Shown in pieces: positions 40,798 to 50,641 of a DNA stretch of 64,000 nucleotides. Location: the NCBI GenBank assembly GCA_027682585.1, contig JAQCZH010000001.1, positions 124,001 to 188,000 on the forward strand, given 5' to 3'. Source of the stretch: Lachnospiraceae bacterium AF51-6-b8A. Its GTDB lineage: Bacteria; Bacillota; Clostridia; Lachnospirales; Lachnospiraceae. The notes beneath the pieces were generated by a model. The model saw only the letters and a program-made list of their open reading frames with translations. It was not told the origin of the DNA and did no database searches. Within the stretch, counting starts at the first letter, position 1. Each line of letters starts with the position of its first letter. A program made the translations under genes and the position numbers.

Positions 40798-42894
40798 ATG
40801 CTGCTGACAAATCGCATCAGAGAAATCCTTCTTTTTCTGCTGGATGCCGAGGGGGCACGGAAGGAAGATGATATTGCTGAGCAGATCGGCGTCAGCCGCC
40901 GAACCGTCCAAAGAGAGATGGAATATTTAGATGGAGCTCTAAAAGACTATGATCTGGTTCTGCATCGGAAAAAGGGAGTCGGGATTTTTGTTACAGGTAC
41001 AGATCAGGCAAAACAGAGACTGCGAGAGGAATTAGAAAAAGGAGAAATGAGCGGGCCGACGGATGCGGCAAAGAGGAGAAATCAGCTGCTCTTTGAACTG
41101 ATCCGGGATGGAGCTCCGAGAAAGACTTATTATTACAGCCAGTTGTTGGGGGTATCTGAGGCGACGGTCAATAAAGATATGTCTGCTCTGAGTCCCTGGC
41201 TGGAGAAAAATCATCTGAAACTGATAAAAAGGCAGGGATTCGGCGTTGCCCTGAGCGGCAGTGAACGGGATCTGCGGGCTGCCATGCGGCGCTATATCGA
41301 TGAGAACATATTCGTGCCCTGGGCCAGTATTGGCGAACTGCGGGAGTCGGCGGCAGGAACCCTCATGCATACGAGAGATCAGCACCTGTACGCGCTTCTC
41401 GCGACGGATACCGTCAGCCGAGTGTATGAGGTTCTGAAGAGGATGCGCAAGAAGGAGGCCAGACTGAGAGGACTGGCGGAAAGCTCCTGCACGAATCTCA
41501 TCTTCCATCTTGCGATTGCTGTGGAGCGCATCCAAAAAGGAGCCATTGTGGAAGAAGATCCCGGATTGGTTCACAAACTGGGAACCTGGGAGGAGTATGC
41601 TCTGGCAGGTAAAATCCGGTCCGGAATCGAAGAGGAATTTTCCATTCAGATGCCGGACCAGGAGTTATCGTATATTCTGCTTCATCTCCTGGGAGCCAAG
41701 GCGGCCTATGGAGAGTCAGAAAAAGATGGCTCTGCGCCTCTGTTTCCGGAAGAAGATTTGCTTGCGCTGATTGATCAGATGATCGATTACTTTGATCATG
41801 AAATTGCCAATCGACTGAAGTGTGATGAGGAGCTGATCCGCGGCCTGATGATGCATCTGCAGCCGGCCATGTTCCGGATGTCAGAGAAAATGAGCATTTA
41901 TAATCCGGTTTTGCCGGACATCCGGCGGGAGTATCCGGAGATCTATGAGAAGAGCAAGCATGCGGCGGAGGCCATCAGGGAAAAAACAGATTTTGAGGTC
42001 AGTGATGATGAAATCGGTTTTCTCAGCATGCATTTTGGCGCGGCGGTTGAGAAAGTCCAAAAGAGAGATAAGAAGAGGAGAAAGGTATCCATCGGTATCA
42101 TCTGTTCCAGTGGATTCGGAGTCGCTCAGCTGATGATCGCGCGGCTGACCAGCATCTTTGGCCAGGAGGCTGATCTGTCGGCCTATGCGCTGAAAGATCT
42201 GACAGAGCATGTGGAGAGGCGCACGGACTTTTTTGTGACAACCTTTGACTGGCATGCGGATGAGATTGATTCAATTCAGGTCAACCCGCTGGTGCCGGAA
42301 AGCGATATTGAGAAGATCAGAAACAAGATTGAAGAATATGCCTATGTGGAGCGGGAGTCAGAAAATGATGCCTTTGACCGGCAATTGGATCAGGCAAATG
42401 AGGCAATCATCGAAATTCGAGGGCTGATTCGAAGATATTGCAATTATGAGTTGGATGCCAGAGTAACTTTTCAGGGATTGATTCAAAATCTGGCAGGAAA
42501 GATCACAGATTCTCAGATGATTGCGGAAGAAATCGCGGGAAGCATACAGAGGCGTGAGCATTTAAACAGTCAGATTTTTCCGGAACTGGATCTGGCTCTT
42601 TTGCACTGCCGAAGCAGGCTGATCAGAGAGCCGGTTTTTATCACCTGCAGACCCATGGGGAAGGAAGTTTTTGAGGATCCTAATTTCAGGGGGGTCAGAG
42701 CAGTGATCTTTATGGTGATGCCGGAGGATAAGCGAGTGCGCATGCACAGGCAGATCCTGGGACAGATCAGCGCATCCATGATACGCGATGAGACCTTTGT
42801 CGACGCGATTCTCTTTGGCAGTGAAAGGCAGGTGAGAAGTGGGCTTAAGAAGATTTTGAGTGAGTATTTCTATGATTATCTGAAGAATATCTGA
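40798..42894 (+). CDS. mtlR: PRD-containing transcriptional activator, MtlR type
   Basis: This 698-residue protein has two N-terminal DNA-binding domains (DDIAEQIGVSRRTVQREMEY near 22, SQLLGVSEATVNKDM near 107), two PRD modules with regulatory His residues (FHLAIAVERIQ, MHLQPAMF), an EIIB-like domain (ICSSGFGVAQLM) and an EIIA-like C-terminus. PTS phosphorylation of the PRDs controls activation of mtl genes. It is placed between mtlA and mtlF, as in several Firmicutes. Confidence 0.88.
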   Translation: MLLTNRIREILLFLLDAEGARKEDDIAEQIGVSRRTVQREMEYLDGALKDYDLVLHRKKGVGIFVTGTDQAKQRLREELEKGEMSGPTDAAKRRNQLLFELIRDGAPRKTYYYSQLLGVSEATVNKDMSALSPWLEKNHLKLIKRQGFGVALSGSERDLRAAMRRYIDENIFVPWASIGELRESAAGTLMHTRDQHLYALLATDTVSRVYEVLKRMRKKEARLRGLAESSCTNLIFHLAIAVERIQKGAIVEEDPGLVHKLGTWEEYALAGKIRSGIEEEFSIQMPDQELSYILLHLLGAKAAYGESEKDGSAPLFPEEDLLALIDQMIDYFDHEIANRLKCDEELIRGLMMHLQPAMFRMSEKMSIYNPVLPDIRREYPEIYEKSKHAAEAIREKTDFEVSDDEIGFLSMHFGAAVEKVQKRDKKRRKVSIGIICSSGFGVAQLMIARLTSIFGQEADLSAYALKDLTEHVERRTDFFVTTFDWHADEIDSIQVNPLVPESDIEKIRNKIEEYAYVERESENDAFDRQLDQANEAIIEIRGLIRRYCNYELDARVTFQGLIQNLAGKITDSQMIAEEIAGSIQRREHLNSQIFPELDLALLHCRSRLIREPVFITCRPMGKEVFEDPNFRGVRAVIFMVMPEDKRVRMHRQILGQISASMIRDETFVDAILFGSERQVRSGLKKILSEYFYDYLKNI

Positions 42895-42909
42895 GTGAGG
42901 TCTGAAGCT

Positions 42910-43338
42910 ATGAGTGAAGTGCTGAAGAAGGAAAATATTTATTTGAACTGCGCGCTGGAGAGCAGAGAGGCAGTGATTCGACGGATCGGCGAGATCTTTG
43001 CCAGGGACGGGTACGCAACAGATCAGTATACAGAGGCCATGCTGGAGAAGGAGAAAGTCTTCGATACGGCGATTGGCAGCAGTCTGGCCATCCCTCATGG
43101 CATTGAAAGTATGAAGGATCAGGTCTTAAAGCCAGGAATCGTTGTCATGACTTTTCCCCGTGGATTGTCCTGGAGGGAGGGAGAGATTGTCAAATTAGTG
43201 ATCGGGATCGCCGCCAATGGCGATGAACATATCGACATCCTGTCCAATATCGCAGTTCATTGCGCAAGTGACGAGGAGACAGAGGAGATTATCTGCAGTT
43301 CAAGAGAGGAGATCTATGATCTCTTTGCCGGCGTGTAA
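42910..43338 (+). CDS. mtlF: PTS mannitol-type EIIA component
   Basis: This 142-residue protein is the EIIA phosphocarrier: IGSSLAIPHGIES carries the active His near 61. It passes phosphate from HPr to MtlA. ATG 42910 is preferred, with GAGG upstream. A GTG at 42895 directly abutting the mtlR stop is possible. Confidence 0.88.
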   Translation: MSEVLKKENIYLNCALESREAVIRRIGEIFARDGYATDQYTEAMLEKEKVFDTAIGSSLAIPHGIESMKDQVLKPGIVVMTFPRGLSWREGEIVKLVIGIAANGDEHIDILSNIAVHCASDEETEEIICSSREEIYDLFAGV

Positions 43339-43389
43339 ATGATGCGTGCGGGGTGCCGACAGAATTTCAGGAGAAAGAAGGTAAGACAA

Positions 43390-44661
43390 ATGAAAGCAAA
43401 AGCAGTCAGAATGTATGGAACGAGGGATTTGAGATTGGAGGAGTTTGAACTTCCGGAGATTAAGGACGATGAGATCCTGGCCAAGATCTACTCCGACAGC
43501 ATCTGTATGTCCACCTATAAGCTGGTTGAACAGGGGAAGAAACATAAGAGGGCGCCTCAGAATATAGATACCAATCCGGTGATTGTCGGGCATGAGTTCG
43601 CCGGAATTATTGTCAAGGTCGGCAAGAAATGGCAGGACCGGTTCAAGCCGGGCATGCGCTTTGCCCAGCAGCCTGCGCTGAACTATAAGGGAAGTCTGGC
43701 TTCTCCCGGGTATTCTTACGAGTGGTATGGCGGGGATACGACCTACTGCATCTTCCCCCACGAAACCATGGAGCTGGGGGCTTTGATGCCGTTCGACGGC
43801 GACAGTTTCTATAAGGCGTCACTGGGTGAGCCGATGAGTTGTTGTATCGGTGGTTATCACGCCATGTATCACACCAATAAGCAGAATTATGACCATGAAA
43901 TGGGAACCAAGAGAGGCGGTAATATTCTGATTGCCGGCGGCTGCGGACCGATGGGACTGGGCTCTGTTTCCTATGGCCTGGTCTGTGATTATCACCCGAA
44001 GAAAATTGTGGTCACTGATGTTGATGATGCCAAGATCGAACGGGCAAAGGAGGTCATCAGCCCGGAATATGCAGCTGAGCACGGAGTAGAATTGATTTAT
44101 GCCAATACTGCCAGGATGGATGATCCCAAGCAGGGCCTGATGGATCTGACCGAAGGACATGGTTATGACGATGTCTTTGTCATGGTTCCGATCCCCGCAG
44201 TCTGTCAGCTGGCAGGCAGTGTTCTGGCTTTCGATGGCTGCCTCAACTTTTTCTCCGGTCCGACGGACAAGAATTTCTCTGCCAATATGAATATGTATGA
44301 TCTCCACTATACCAGTACCCACCTGATGGGAACGACAGGCGGGAATAATAATGACCTGATCGAGGCCAATCGGTTGGCGGCCAGCGGCCAATTGGATCCC
44401 TCCGTTATGATCACACATGTCGGCGGGATTGACAGCATTGCAGAGACTACTTTGAACCTGCCAAAGATCAAGGGGGGAAAGAAGCTGGCCTATACCCAGT
44501 TTGATATGCCCATGACAGCGATTGAAGATTTCGCGGAACTCGGGAAGTCAGATCCCTTCTTCGCGAAACTGGATCAGTGTTGCAGGGCCCACAAGGGATT
44601 ATGGAACCCTGAGGCCGAGAAGATGCTCTTTGAACACAAGGGAGTGAAGGTGGAGTTTTGA
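43390..44661 (+). CDS. zinc-type alcohol dehydrogenase, L-sorbose-1-phosphate reductase-like
   Basis: This 423-residue medium-chain dehydrogenase resembles SorE: KAKAVRMYGTRDLRLEEFEL at the N-terminus, DSICMSTYKLVEQG, GHEFAGIIVKVG near 77, and a Rossmann NAD site ILIAGGCGPMGLGSVSYGL near 182. SorE reduces L-sorbose 1-phosphate to glucitol 6-phosphate. It is not MtlD, the usual partner of mtlA, so the operon's real substrate may differ from mannitol. AGGAGAAAGAAGG precedes ATG 43390. Confidence 0.75.
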   Translation: MKAKAVRMYGTRDLRLEEFELPEIKDDEILAKIYSDSICMSTYKLVEQGKKHKRAPQNIDTNPVIVGHEFAGIIVKVGKKWQDRFKPGMRFAQQPALNYKGSLASPGYSYEWYGGDTTYCIFPHETMELGALMPFDGDSFYKASLGEPMSCCIGGYHAMYHTNKQNYDHEMGTKRGGNILIAGGCGPMGLGSVSYGLVCDYHPKKIVVTDVDDAKIERAKEVISPEYAAEHGVELIYANTARMDDPKQGLMDLTEGHGYDDVFVMVPIPAVCQLAGSVLAFDGCLNFFSGPTDKNFSANMNMYDLHYTSTHLMGTTGGNNNDLIEANRLAASGQLDPSVMITHVGGIDSIAETTLNLPKIKGGKKLAYTQFDMPMTAIEDFAELGKSDPFFAKLDQCCRAHKGLWNPEAEKMLFEHKGVKVEF

Positions 44662-44831
44662 ATGAAGCATGTATGATCTGCCCCATCTGTCAGATGACGA
44701 TGACCGTTCCATGGATTTGTGTGGGTAATTCTTTTTTGACAGATGCAATGCATGCTCAGAACTGCCGGGAGTCAGTGACAGATTGGAATTGAACGGTGCC
44801 GGATCTGCCTGGCGAAAGATTCAAAAAAGAG

Positions 44832-46013
44832 TCAGACTTCCGCCGAGAAGTCTCGGTCAATGTGAATGGAGCAGGTAAGATCCGCTCCCATCCGCTGACG
44901 GACAGTCTCCCCGATCTGCAGCAGCAGCTGTTCATCAGACAGGTAGAAGCCATAGGGAACCAGAAGATCGAAGACCAGTTTGGTCTTCGATTTTTTGTGA
45001 ACGATGCGAAAGTCATGCATGCTCAGGCGGGAATCAATCTTCTTGAGAATGTCAAGCATTTGCCCGGTCTTTTTAAGAACCTCCGGATCATCCAGGATAA
45101 TGGGATCGACATGGATGGTGGTTTCACAGCCGAACTCCCGCTGGATGGCATCTTCCGCCTCATCCAGCTCGTCATGGATATCAAGCAGCCTGGAATTGGC
45201 AGGAGCCTCGGCATGCAGGGAGACATAGACGCGGCCGGGACCGTAATTATGGATGATCAAATCATGGATCCCCAGTATGGAGGGATAGGAACAGACAATT
45301 TCCTCAATCCGTCTGACCATCCCGGGATCGGGGGCCTGGCCCAGAAGGGGAGAGGAAGTGTCCCTGATAGCGTCGATCCCTGCTTTGGTAATAAAGCAGG
45401 CCACAATGATGCCGGCCAGAGCGTCTATGCGGCTGATGTCGGTCAGGCGGGTCAGAAGCAGGGAGACCAGGACGACGCCGGTGGAGAGAACGTCAGACAG
45501 GCTGTCTGTGGCGGCTGCTAGGATGGTGGTGGAACGGATTTTTCGGCCAATTCTGCGGTTGTAGCCAAACATATAGAGCTTTACGGCGATGGAGAGCAGG
45601 AGGATTCCTGCAGTGAGGGCAGTCAGGTGAATGGGCTTGCTCTCAAAAAGCCCCAGGATGGAGTCCCGAAAGAGCTCTACGGCCATGAGGAGGATGAGCA
45701 GAGAGACGATAAAGCCGGCCAGATATTCAATGCGGCCGTGCCCGAAGGGGTGCTCGGGATCGGCTTCATGGGAGGAGAGGCGAAAACCGGCCAGGGTCAC
45801 GATGGAGGAACCGGCGTCAGAGAGATTGTTGAGGGCATCGGCAGTTACAGCAATGGAGCCGGTTGCCAGTCCTGCCAGAAATTTTGTCAGTGCCAGAAAG
45901 AGATTGAGCAGGATTCCGGCCAGACCACAGATCATGCCCCAGGCCTTATGACGCTGGATTTCGTTCATAGAGGATTCGTTTTTCAGGAAGAAATAGGAGA
46001 GAAAGCTGATCAT
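44832..46013 (-). CDS. cation diffusion facilitator (CDF) exporter
   Basis: This 393-residue protein has six hydrophobic helices and the CDF metal-site motifs TADALNNLSDAGSS near 59 and AATDSLSDVLST near 167. A C-terminal cytoplasmic domain carries DDPEVLKK and SMHDFRIVHKK. It exports a divalent cation such as zinc, iron or manganese by proton exchange; the specificity is not evident. GAGG about 8 nt before the ATG at 46013 supports the start. Confidence 0.88.
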   Translation of the reverse strand: MISFLSYFFLKNESSMNEIQRHKAWGMICGLAGILLNLFLALTKFLAGLATGSIAVTADALNNLSDAGSSIVTLAGFRLSSHEADPEHPFGHGRIEYLAGFIVSLLILLMAVELFRDSILGLFESKPIHLTALTAGILLLSIAVKLYMFGYNRRIGRKIRSTTILAAATDSLSDVLSTGVVLVSLLLTRLTDISRIDALAGIIVACFITKAGIDAIRDTSSPLLGQAPDPGMVRRIEEIVCSYPSILGIHDLIIHNYGPGRVYVSLHAEAPANSRLLDIHDELDEAEDAIQREFGCETTIHVDPIILDDPEVLKKTGQMLDILKKIDSRLSMHDFRIVHKKSKTKLVFDLLVPYGFYLSDEQLLLQIGETVRQRMGADLTCSIHIDRDFSAEV

Positions 46014-46340
46014 GGTCAGACCTCATTGTGTGAATGCGATGATCTTTACGCTGGTTTCCTGATAAGCTGTCAGGTCGAAGAAAATGGAGAAGACAGGAAG
46101 TCCTGACGATTGTTGGCGGGCAGGAAACTTCAGAAACTCTTGCCGGCCGTGATAGGGCAGGGGGCTTCAGAAAATCTTGTTATCTATTGTAGGACAGGGG
46201 GGAGGTTTTGAGAAGAGGGGAGAGGACGAAGGAATGGCAGAGAGATCAATCATTGAAGATTGATTTAGCGTGATCTGATCCGCAGACCGGGAAGATCTGA
46301 GATAGATGGAGTAAGATATCTGATCTGTCAGAAATTCGTG
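46014..46340. other. intergenic region between the CDF gene and cbiK
   Basis: This divergent spacer of about 380 bp, including the promoter entry that follows, was examined for a cobalamin riboswitch; I see no conserved B12-box-like segment. It holds the CDF leader on the minus strand and the cbiK promoter at its right end. Nothing else is supported. Confidence 0.4.
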
Positions 46341-46360
46341 TATGATAATAGAGAATCATA
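46341..46360 (+). promoter_or_regulatory. dyad and -10 box before cbiK
   Basis: TATGAT (46341-46346) resembles a -10 box and pairs with ATCATA (46355-46360) as a 6-bp inverted repeat, 33 nt before ATG 46393. Probable regulated promoter of cbiK; the regulator is unknown. Confidence 0.4.
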
Positions 46361-46392
46361 TCGAGTCGGAATGATTGAGAAAGAGGCTGACG

Positions 46393-47259
46393 ATGGCAGA
46401 GAAAGAATTATTGGCGGTTTCCTTCGGGACCTCCTTTGCTGAGGCGAGGAAGACAGATATTGGAGGCATAGAGCAGGCGCTTGCAAGGGCATATCCGGAC
46501 TATCTGGTCGCGCGGGCTTTCAGTTCGCCGCGGGTGATCCAGCATGTCCGCCGGAAGGATGGGGAACAGGTGGACTCTGTCAGCCAGGCCCTGGAAAGAG
46601 CTCTTGCCGCAGGAATCAGACAGCTTGTTCTGCAGCCGACTTACCTCATGCATGGCATTGAATATGAACTGATGACGAAGACATTGAGAAAATACGAGGA
46701 TCGCTTTGCGTCGGTAGCTGTGGCAGAACCCCTTCTGGGAGATGCCGGCGAGGATCCGAATCATTATTCGGAGGATATGCTTGAAGTGGCTCAGGCCGTC
46801 CTGGAAGACACAGAGGAGATGGGAGGCTTGTGCAGAGATAAGAGGTCAGGTTCCAATTCCGCTTGTACAGGCAGAGATCGGATCGCTTTGGTGCTTATGG
46901 GGCATGGAACGGAACACAAGGCTCACCTCGTCTATCGGCAGTTTCAAAAGCTCTTCCAGGATGAGGGCAGGAGAGATGTCTTTGTTGCGACAGTAGACGG
47001 GAATGATCCCGAGACAGATGTCCGAAAAGTGATCGCCGATGTGAAAAGAGGGGAGTTTACGCATGCGATCCTTCGCCCGCTCATGGTGGTTGCGGGAGAT
47101 CATGCAAATAACGATATGGCTGGGGACCGGGAAGATTCCTGGAAGAATCTTTTTGCGGCTGCGGGAGGCTTCGAACAGATCGACTGTCGGATGGGTGGAT
47201 TGGGCCGCCTGCGGAAGATCCAGCAGATCTATGTGGAGCATGCCGGGGCCGCAATGTGA
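46393..47259 (+). CDS. cbiK: sirohydrochlorin cobaltochelatase
   Basis: This 288-residue CbiK-type chelatase inserts Co(II) into sirohydrochlorin in the anaerobic cobalamin pathway. Features are LLAVSFGTSFAEARK at the N-terminus, QPTYLMHGIEYE near 87 and VLMGHGTEHKA near 169 with the conserved metal-binding His residues, then VVAGDHANNDMAG near 237. ATG 46393 follows AAGAGG. No other cobalamin gene is nearby in this window. Confidence 0.88.
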   Translation: MAEKELLAVSFGTSFAEARKTDIGGIEQALARAYPDYLVARAFSSPRVIQHVRRKDGEQVDSVSQALERALAAGIRQLVLQPTYLMHGIEYELMTKTLRKYEDRFASVAVAEPLLGDAGEDPNHYSEDMLEVAQAVLEDTEEMGGLCRDKRSGSNSACTGRDRIALVLMGHGTEHKAHLVYRQFQKLFQDEGRRDVFVATVDGNDPETDVRKVIADVKRGEFTHAILRPLMVVAGDHANNDMAGDREDSWKNLFAAAGGFEQIDCRMGGLGRLRKIQQIYVEHAGAAM

Positions 47260-47377
47260 AATGCGCCCCAACGGTACTGCATTGGGAGAAACAGCATCGC
47301 CCTGGAACCGGAAGAGGATCTGATTTTAAAGAAAAGGCGCTGTCCCAGGAGAAAGCAGGAGCAGGGTCTGTCGAAGA

Positions 47378-48139
47378 TCAGAACTTGAAAACAACCTTGA
47401 GTAATAGGAGCGCAAGTACGGCAAGGATGATGGGACGGGTAATGCTCGTTCCGTTTTTCATGGCCAGACCGCTTCCGACATAGTTGCCAAGCATATTGGC
47501 GGCGGCAGCAGTAATGCCAAGAGTCAGCAGTACCTGTCCGTTAATCAGGTAGACGATGGCTCCGGCGACACTGGTGGTCAGGTTGATGGCCTTGGTCATA
47601 CCGTTGGCCTGGGTCATGGGAAGCCTGGCCAGGATGGTCAGGCCGATGATGAGGAAGGTGCCGGTGCCGGGACCGTAGAAGCCGTCGTAGATGCCGATGA
47701 AGAAGGCCAGAAGGCAGGCGATGAGGGCAGTCACCCTCCTGGATGCCCGCTCTGATGCATCGTGCTCCTTGAAGAGATTCTTATTGAGGACCAGAAATGC
47801 AGTGACCGGCAGAATGAAGTAGAGCAGGTAGGTCATCATTTTCGTGTCGATGACCAGGGCCAGGTGGGCGCCCAGGGTAGAACCGATAAAGGCCATGAGA
47901 ATAGCAGGTAGCGTTGCCTTCCATGGGATCAGCCGATTGATGGCGAAGCGGCTGGTGGTCAGTCCGGTTCCCCAGGCGGAGGAGAACTTGTTGGTGGCTA
48001 CTGCCGGAATCGGCGGAAGGCCGGCCAGAAGATATGCTGGCAGGGATACCAGGCCGCCGCCTCCTCCGATGGAATCGACAAAGCCGCCCAGAAAAAGAAG
48101 GGGAAGAACAATGAGGTAGGTGTGGATGGTGACTTGCAA
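47378..48139 (-). CDS. TauE/SafE family membrane permease
   Basis: This 253-residue protein has seven to eight hydrophobic helices and the family pattern GGFVDSIGGGGGLVSLPAYL near the N-terminus and FYGPGTGTF near 147. TauE/SafE proteins export organosulfur or sulfite-type anions, but the substrate is unknown here. The TTG start at 48139 is preferred because AAGGAG lies 5 nt upstream. A longer frame back to 48292 would overlap the symporter gene. Confidence 0.8.
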   Translation of the reverse strand: MQVTIHTYLIVLPLLFLGGFVDSIGGGGGLVSLPAYLLAGLPPIPAVATNKFSSAWGTGLTTSRFAINRLIPWKATLPAILMAFIGSTLGAHLALVIDTKMMTYLLYFILPVTAFLVLNKNLFKEHDASERASRRVTALIACLLAFFIGIYDGFYGPGTGTFLIIGLTILARLPMTQANGMTKAINLTTSVAGAIVYLINGQVLLTLGITAAAANMLGNYVGSGLAMKNGTSITRPIILAVLALLLLKVVFKF

Positions 48140-48225
48140 GGGCTTCTCCTTACTGAATCCAGTGAAAGGACATGTGCGGAGTTCGTATTTGGGGTCCCTG
48201 AAAGCTGGAACAAAGAGATGCTGCT

Positions 48226-49470
48226 TCAATGCGCTTGCGCAGATTTCTTGGCGGCCTTGCGGTTCTCGAGGGCATTTACCACCATGGTGCATGCCGCGTC
48301 ACCAGTGATGTTGACGGTGGTACGGCCCATGTCAAAGATGCGGTCAACGCCGGCGACTAAGGCAATGCCGTCGACCGGAAGACCGACAGACTGAAGAACC
48401 ATAGCCAGCATAACCATGCCGGCCCCGGGAACACCTGCGGTTCCGATGGAAGCTAAGGTAGCAGTTAAGACGATGGTCAGCATCTGGGAGAAGGTCAGGT
48501 TGATCCCGTAGCAGGAGGCGATAAAGATAGAACAGACACCCTGGTAGATCGCGGTTCCATCCATATTAATGGTTGCGCCCAGAGGAAGGACGAAAGAGGC
48601 GATTTCCTTCTTGGCCCCAAGTTTCTCGGTGCATTCCATATTCAGAGGAAGAGTTCCAACCGAGGAGGCGGACGAGAAGGCGAAGAGGATAGCGGGCATC
48701 ATTCCCTTAAAGAATGTAAGAGGGCTGATCTTAGCTGCGGTGCGGACAGTGAGGGAGTAGACCAAAATGGCGTGAACCAGATAACAGATGTAAGCAACTG
48801 CAAGGACAGCGGCCAGAGAACCTAAAATAGCGGGCCCGTTTTCAGCGACAACGGGAGCCAGCAGGCAGAAGACACCGATGGGAGAGAGGGTTAAGATCAT
48901 CTCCATGACTTTGAGACAGGTGTCGTTTAAAATGTTGACCGCTTCTTCGACCTTGCTCATTCTGGGGCCGATCTGCATGATGGCGAAGCCAATGAAGAGG
49001 GAGGCTACAATGACCTGAAGCATATTTGCCTCGGCAAAAGGCTTGATGAAGTTGCTGGGGAAAATACCGACGATGGTGTCCATGAAGCTGACCGTGGACT
49101 CAGTCTTATAGGAGAGATCTGTCGTGGTCAGTACAGGGAAGATTCCCCTAAATAGATTGGCAATGATCAGTCCAATGGTGATGGCAAAGGCGGTCGTGAG
49201 GAGGTAGAAGCTGATCGTTTTGCCTCCGATGGAGCCTACCTTGCGGACATCCTGCAGGGAGATGACGCCGGCCATGATCGAGAAAAAAACCAGGGGGGCG
49301 ACAATCCACTTGATCAGGTTCAGAAAAATGACACCGAAGGGCTTGATATAGGTTTTGGCAATTTCAGCCTGGCCTAGGCAGGCGAAGATAGATCCGATGA
49401 TGATGGCCAGTACCAGAGCAATGAAAATCTGGCTGGTCAGTGAAAGCTTGCTTGATTTTGTCTCAGACAT
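48226..49470 (-). CDS. dicarboxylate/amino acid:cation symporter (DAACS)
   Basis: This 414-residue symporter of the GltP/DctA family has eight or more helices and the family signatures AFSSASSVGTLP near 267, NMDGTAIYQGV near 302 and VDRIFDMGRTTVNITGDAA near 378. It imports glutamate/aspartate or C4-dicarboxylates with cations; which one cannot be told from sequence. Its transcript probably starts in the 49471-49740 leader. Confidence 0.9.
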   Translation of the reverse strand: MSETKSSKLSLTSQIFIALVLAIIIGSIFACLGQAEIAKTYIKPFGVIFLNLIKWIVAPLVFFSIMAGVISLQDVRKVGSIGGKTISFYLLTTAFAITIGLIIANLFRGIFPVLTTTDLSYKTESTVSFMDTIVGIFPSNFIKPFAEANMLQVIVASLFIGFAIMQIGPRMSKVEEAVNILNDTCLKVMEMILTLSPIGVFCLLAPVVAENGPAILGSLAAVLAVAYICYLVHAILVYSLTVRTAAKISPLTFFKGMMPAILFAFSSASSVGTLPLNMECTEKLGAKKEIASFVLPLGATINMDGTAIYQGVCSIFIASCYGINLTFSQMLTIVLTATLASIGTAGVPGAGMVMLAMVLQSVGLPVDGIALVAGVDRIFDMGRTTVNITGDAACTMVVNALENRKAAKKSAQAH

Positions 49471-49921
49471 AATCTCTCCTATTATGTGGAAGTCGTTCGA
49501 ATGAATGGTTGGAATATTTACGGGGCGTATATGGGATTGTCTCTGGCAATGGAATACCGCGGAGCGCGGATGGATTGTACAGAGGCAACGAAGTTACGCA
49601 CGCAGACTATCATACAGAGGAGCAGGCATCCTGTCCAGTAGATCGGAAGAAGACAGGTGATTCCCGCAATAGCAAATCGCGATCGCCGCGATTCGCTGGA
49701 GTTATAATTATACAGATGTGAGAAAGTTTCGAGAGAGTCCATCTTTTATGCTGGCATACGACTGTGTGCAGTGAATTGATACAGGAAATCCCCCGACTGT
49801 AATGCAGGAGGTAATGAAATGAAGTCTGCGTCCTGTCGTCAACAGCGGGGGATTTTGATGCAGCCTTCCGCCTGGGTGCCTGAATACATTTGCCGCATAC
49901 AGATGGAGGCCTGTGAATATT
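49471..49921. other. intergenic region between the symporter and larD
   Basis: This 451-bp stretch holds the long minus-strand leader of the symporter, with a TATAAT-like box near 49708, a palindrome AATCGCG/CGCGATT just left of it (49675-49693) and, at its right, the larD terminator. Small frames on both strands (49518-49742 minus, 49819-50037 plus) lack support and are not called. Confidence 0.4.
49786..49856 (-). terminator. hairpin downstream of larD
   Basis: AAATCCCCCG (49786-49795) pairs with CGGGGGATTT (49846-49855), the stem extending to ACAG/CTGT with a one-base bulge and enclosing a loop of about 42 nt. It ends the minus-strand larA-larD transcript. Confidence 0.55.
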
Positions 49922-50641
49922 TTAATACATATGCAGGAAGAAACGAACGAAGAGAGCTGCGATCACTGCGCCGGCAAAGGGGGCAGTGCCCGGGACCAAA
50001 AGTCCATACTGCCAGTCGTTATCTGCCTTGTTTTTGATGGGGAGAAGCTGGAAGGCCAGTCTGGGGCCAAGGTCACGGGCCTGGTTCATGGCGAATCCGG
50101 TGGTTCCACCTAAACCCATACCAATAGCCCAGGTCAAAAGTCCGACACCAATGGGCACGATTCCAAATTTCTCATAGCCGTGGACAATGGCCAGGATTCC
50201 GGTAAGGAAGATAGTAGTGGCGAAGCACTCGACGAACCAGTTACGGGGAAGATTGCGGCAGTTGGGGTTTGTGGAGAAAATGTTGCGGATAGCAACGGGG
50301 TTAATGACGCCCTCAGAGGCGGTGAAATGATCCTTGTGCATAAAGTAGACGACCAGGGAAGCGCAGAGGGCGCCCAGGAATTCCGCGATGGCGTAAGGGA
50401 CGAAATATGCCCAGGGAATCAGACCAAGAATCGCCTGGCAGAGAGCCATGGCAGGATTCATGCAGACGCCGCCGAAGACGAAGAGGCAGACAGTAATGCC
50501 AAAAGACCAGGTTGTGATAGCGAAAATGTGGCCGGAACCGTGGTATTTGGTCTTGGCCAGAACTTCGTCACAGTGTACGCCGACACCGAAGACGATCATT
50601 AGAGCAGTTGCGAGGAATTCAGTGATTAAGTGGATAAACAT
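49922..50641 (-). CDS. larD: MIP family channel, LarD-like lactic acid facilitator
   Basis: This 239-residue aquaporin/glycerol-facilitator family protein has six helices. The first half-helix motif is normal (CMNPAMA near 61) but the second reads MNQARDLGPR near 187, Gln replacing the Pro of NPA. In Lactobacillus plantarum the GlpF paralog LarD carries lactic acid and is cotranscribed with larA. Here it follows larA directly and LarR is divergent, so the same role is likely. Glycerol transport cannot be excluded. Confidence 0.75.
   Translation of the reverse strand: MFIHLITEFLATALMIVFGVGVHCDEVLAKTKYHGSGHIFAITTWSFGITVCLFVFGGVCMNPAMALCQAILGLIPWAYFVPYAIAEFLGALCASLVVYFMHKDHFTASEGVINPVAIRNIFSTNPNCRNLPRNWFVECFATTIFLTGILAIVHGYEKFGIVPIGVGLLTWAIGMGLGGTTGFAMNQARDLGPRLAFQLLPIKNKADNDWQYGLLVPGTAPFAGAVIAALFVRFFLHMY

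Noticed and set aside
44796..45521. 241-codon + frame opposite the CDF gene
   Set aside because: Shadow of a strongly supported CDF transporter on the other strand; no ribosome binding site or family match.
46014..46392. Cobalamin riboswitch upstream of cbiK
   Set aside because: No B12-box or conserved core found by eye.
49518..49742. 74-codon minus-strand frame with a hydrophobic middle
   Set aside because: No Shine-Dalgarno and no family; better read as the leader of the symporter gene.
49819..50037. 72-codon + frame with AGGAGG upstream
   Set aside because: It overlaps larD on the opposite strand for half its length, has odd Cys/Arg-rich composition, and sits in the larD terminator hairpin.
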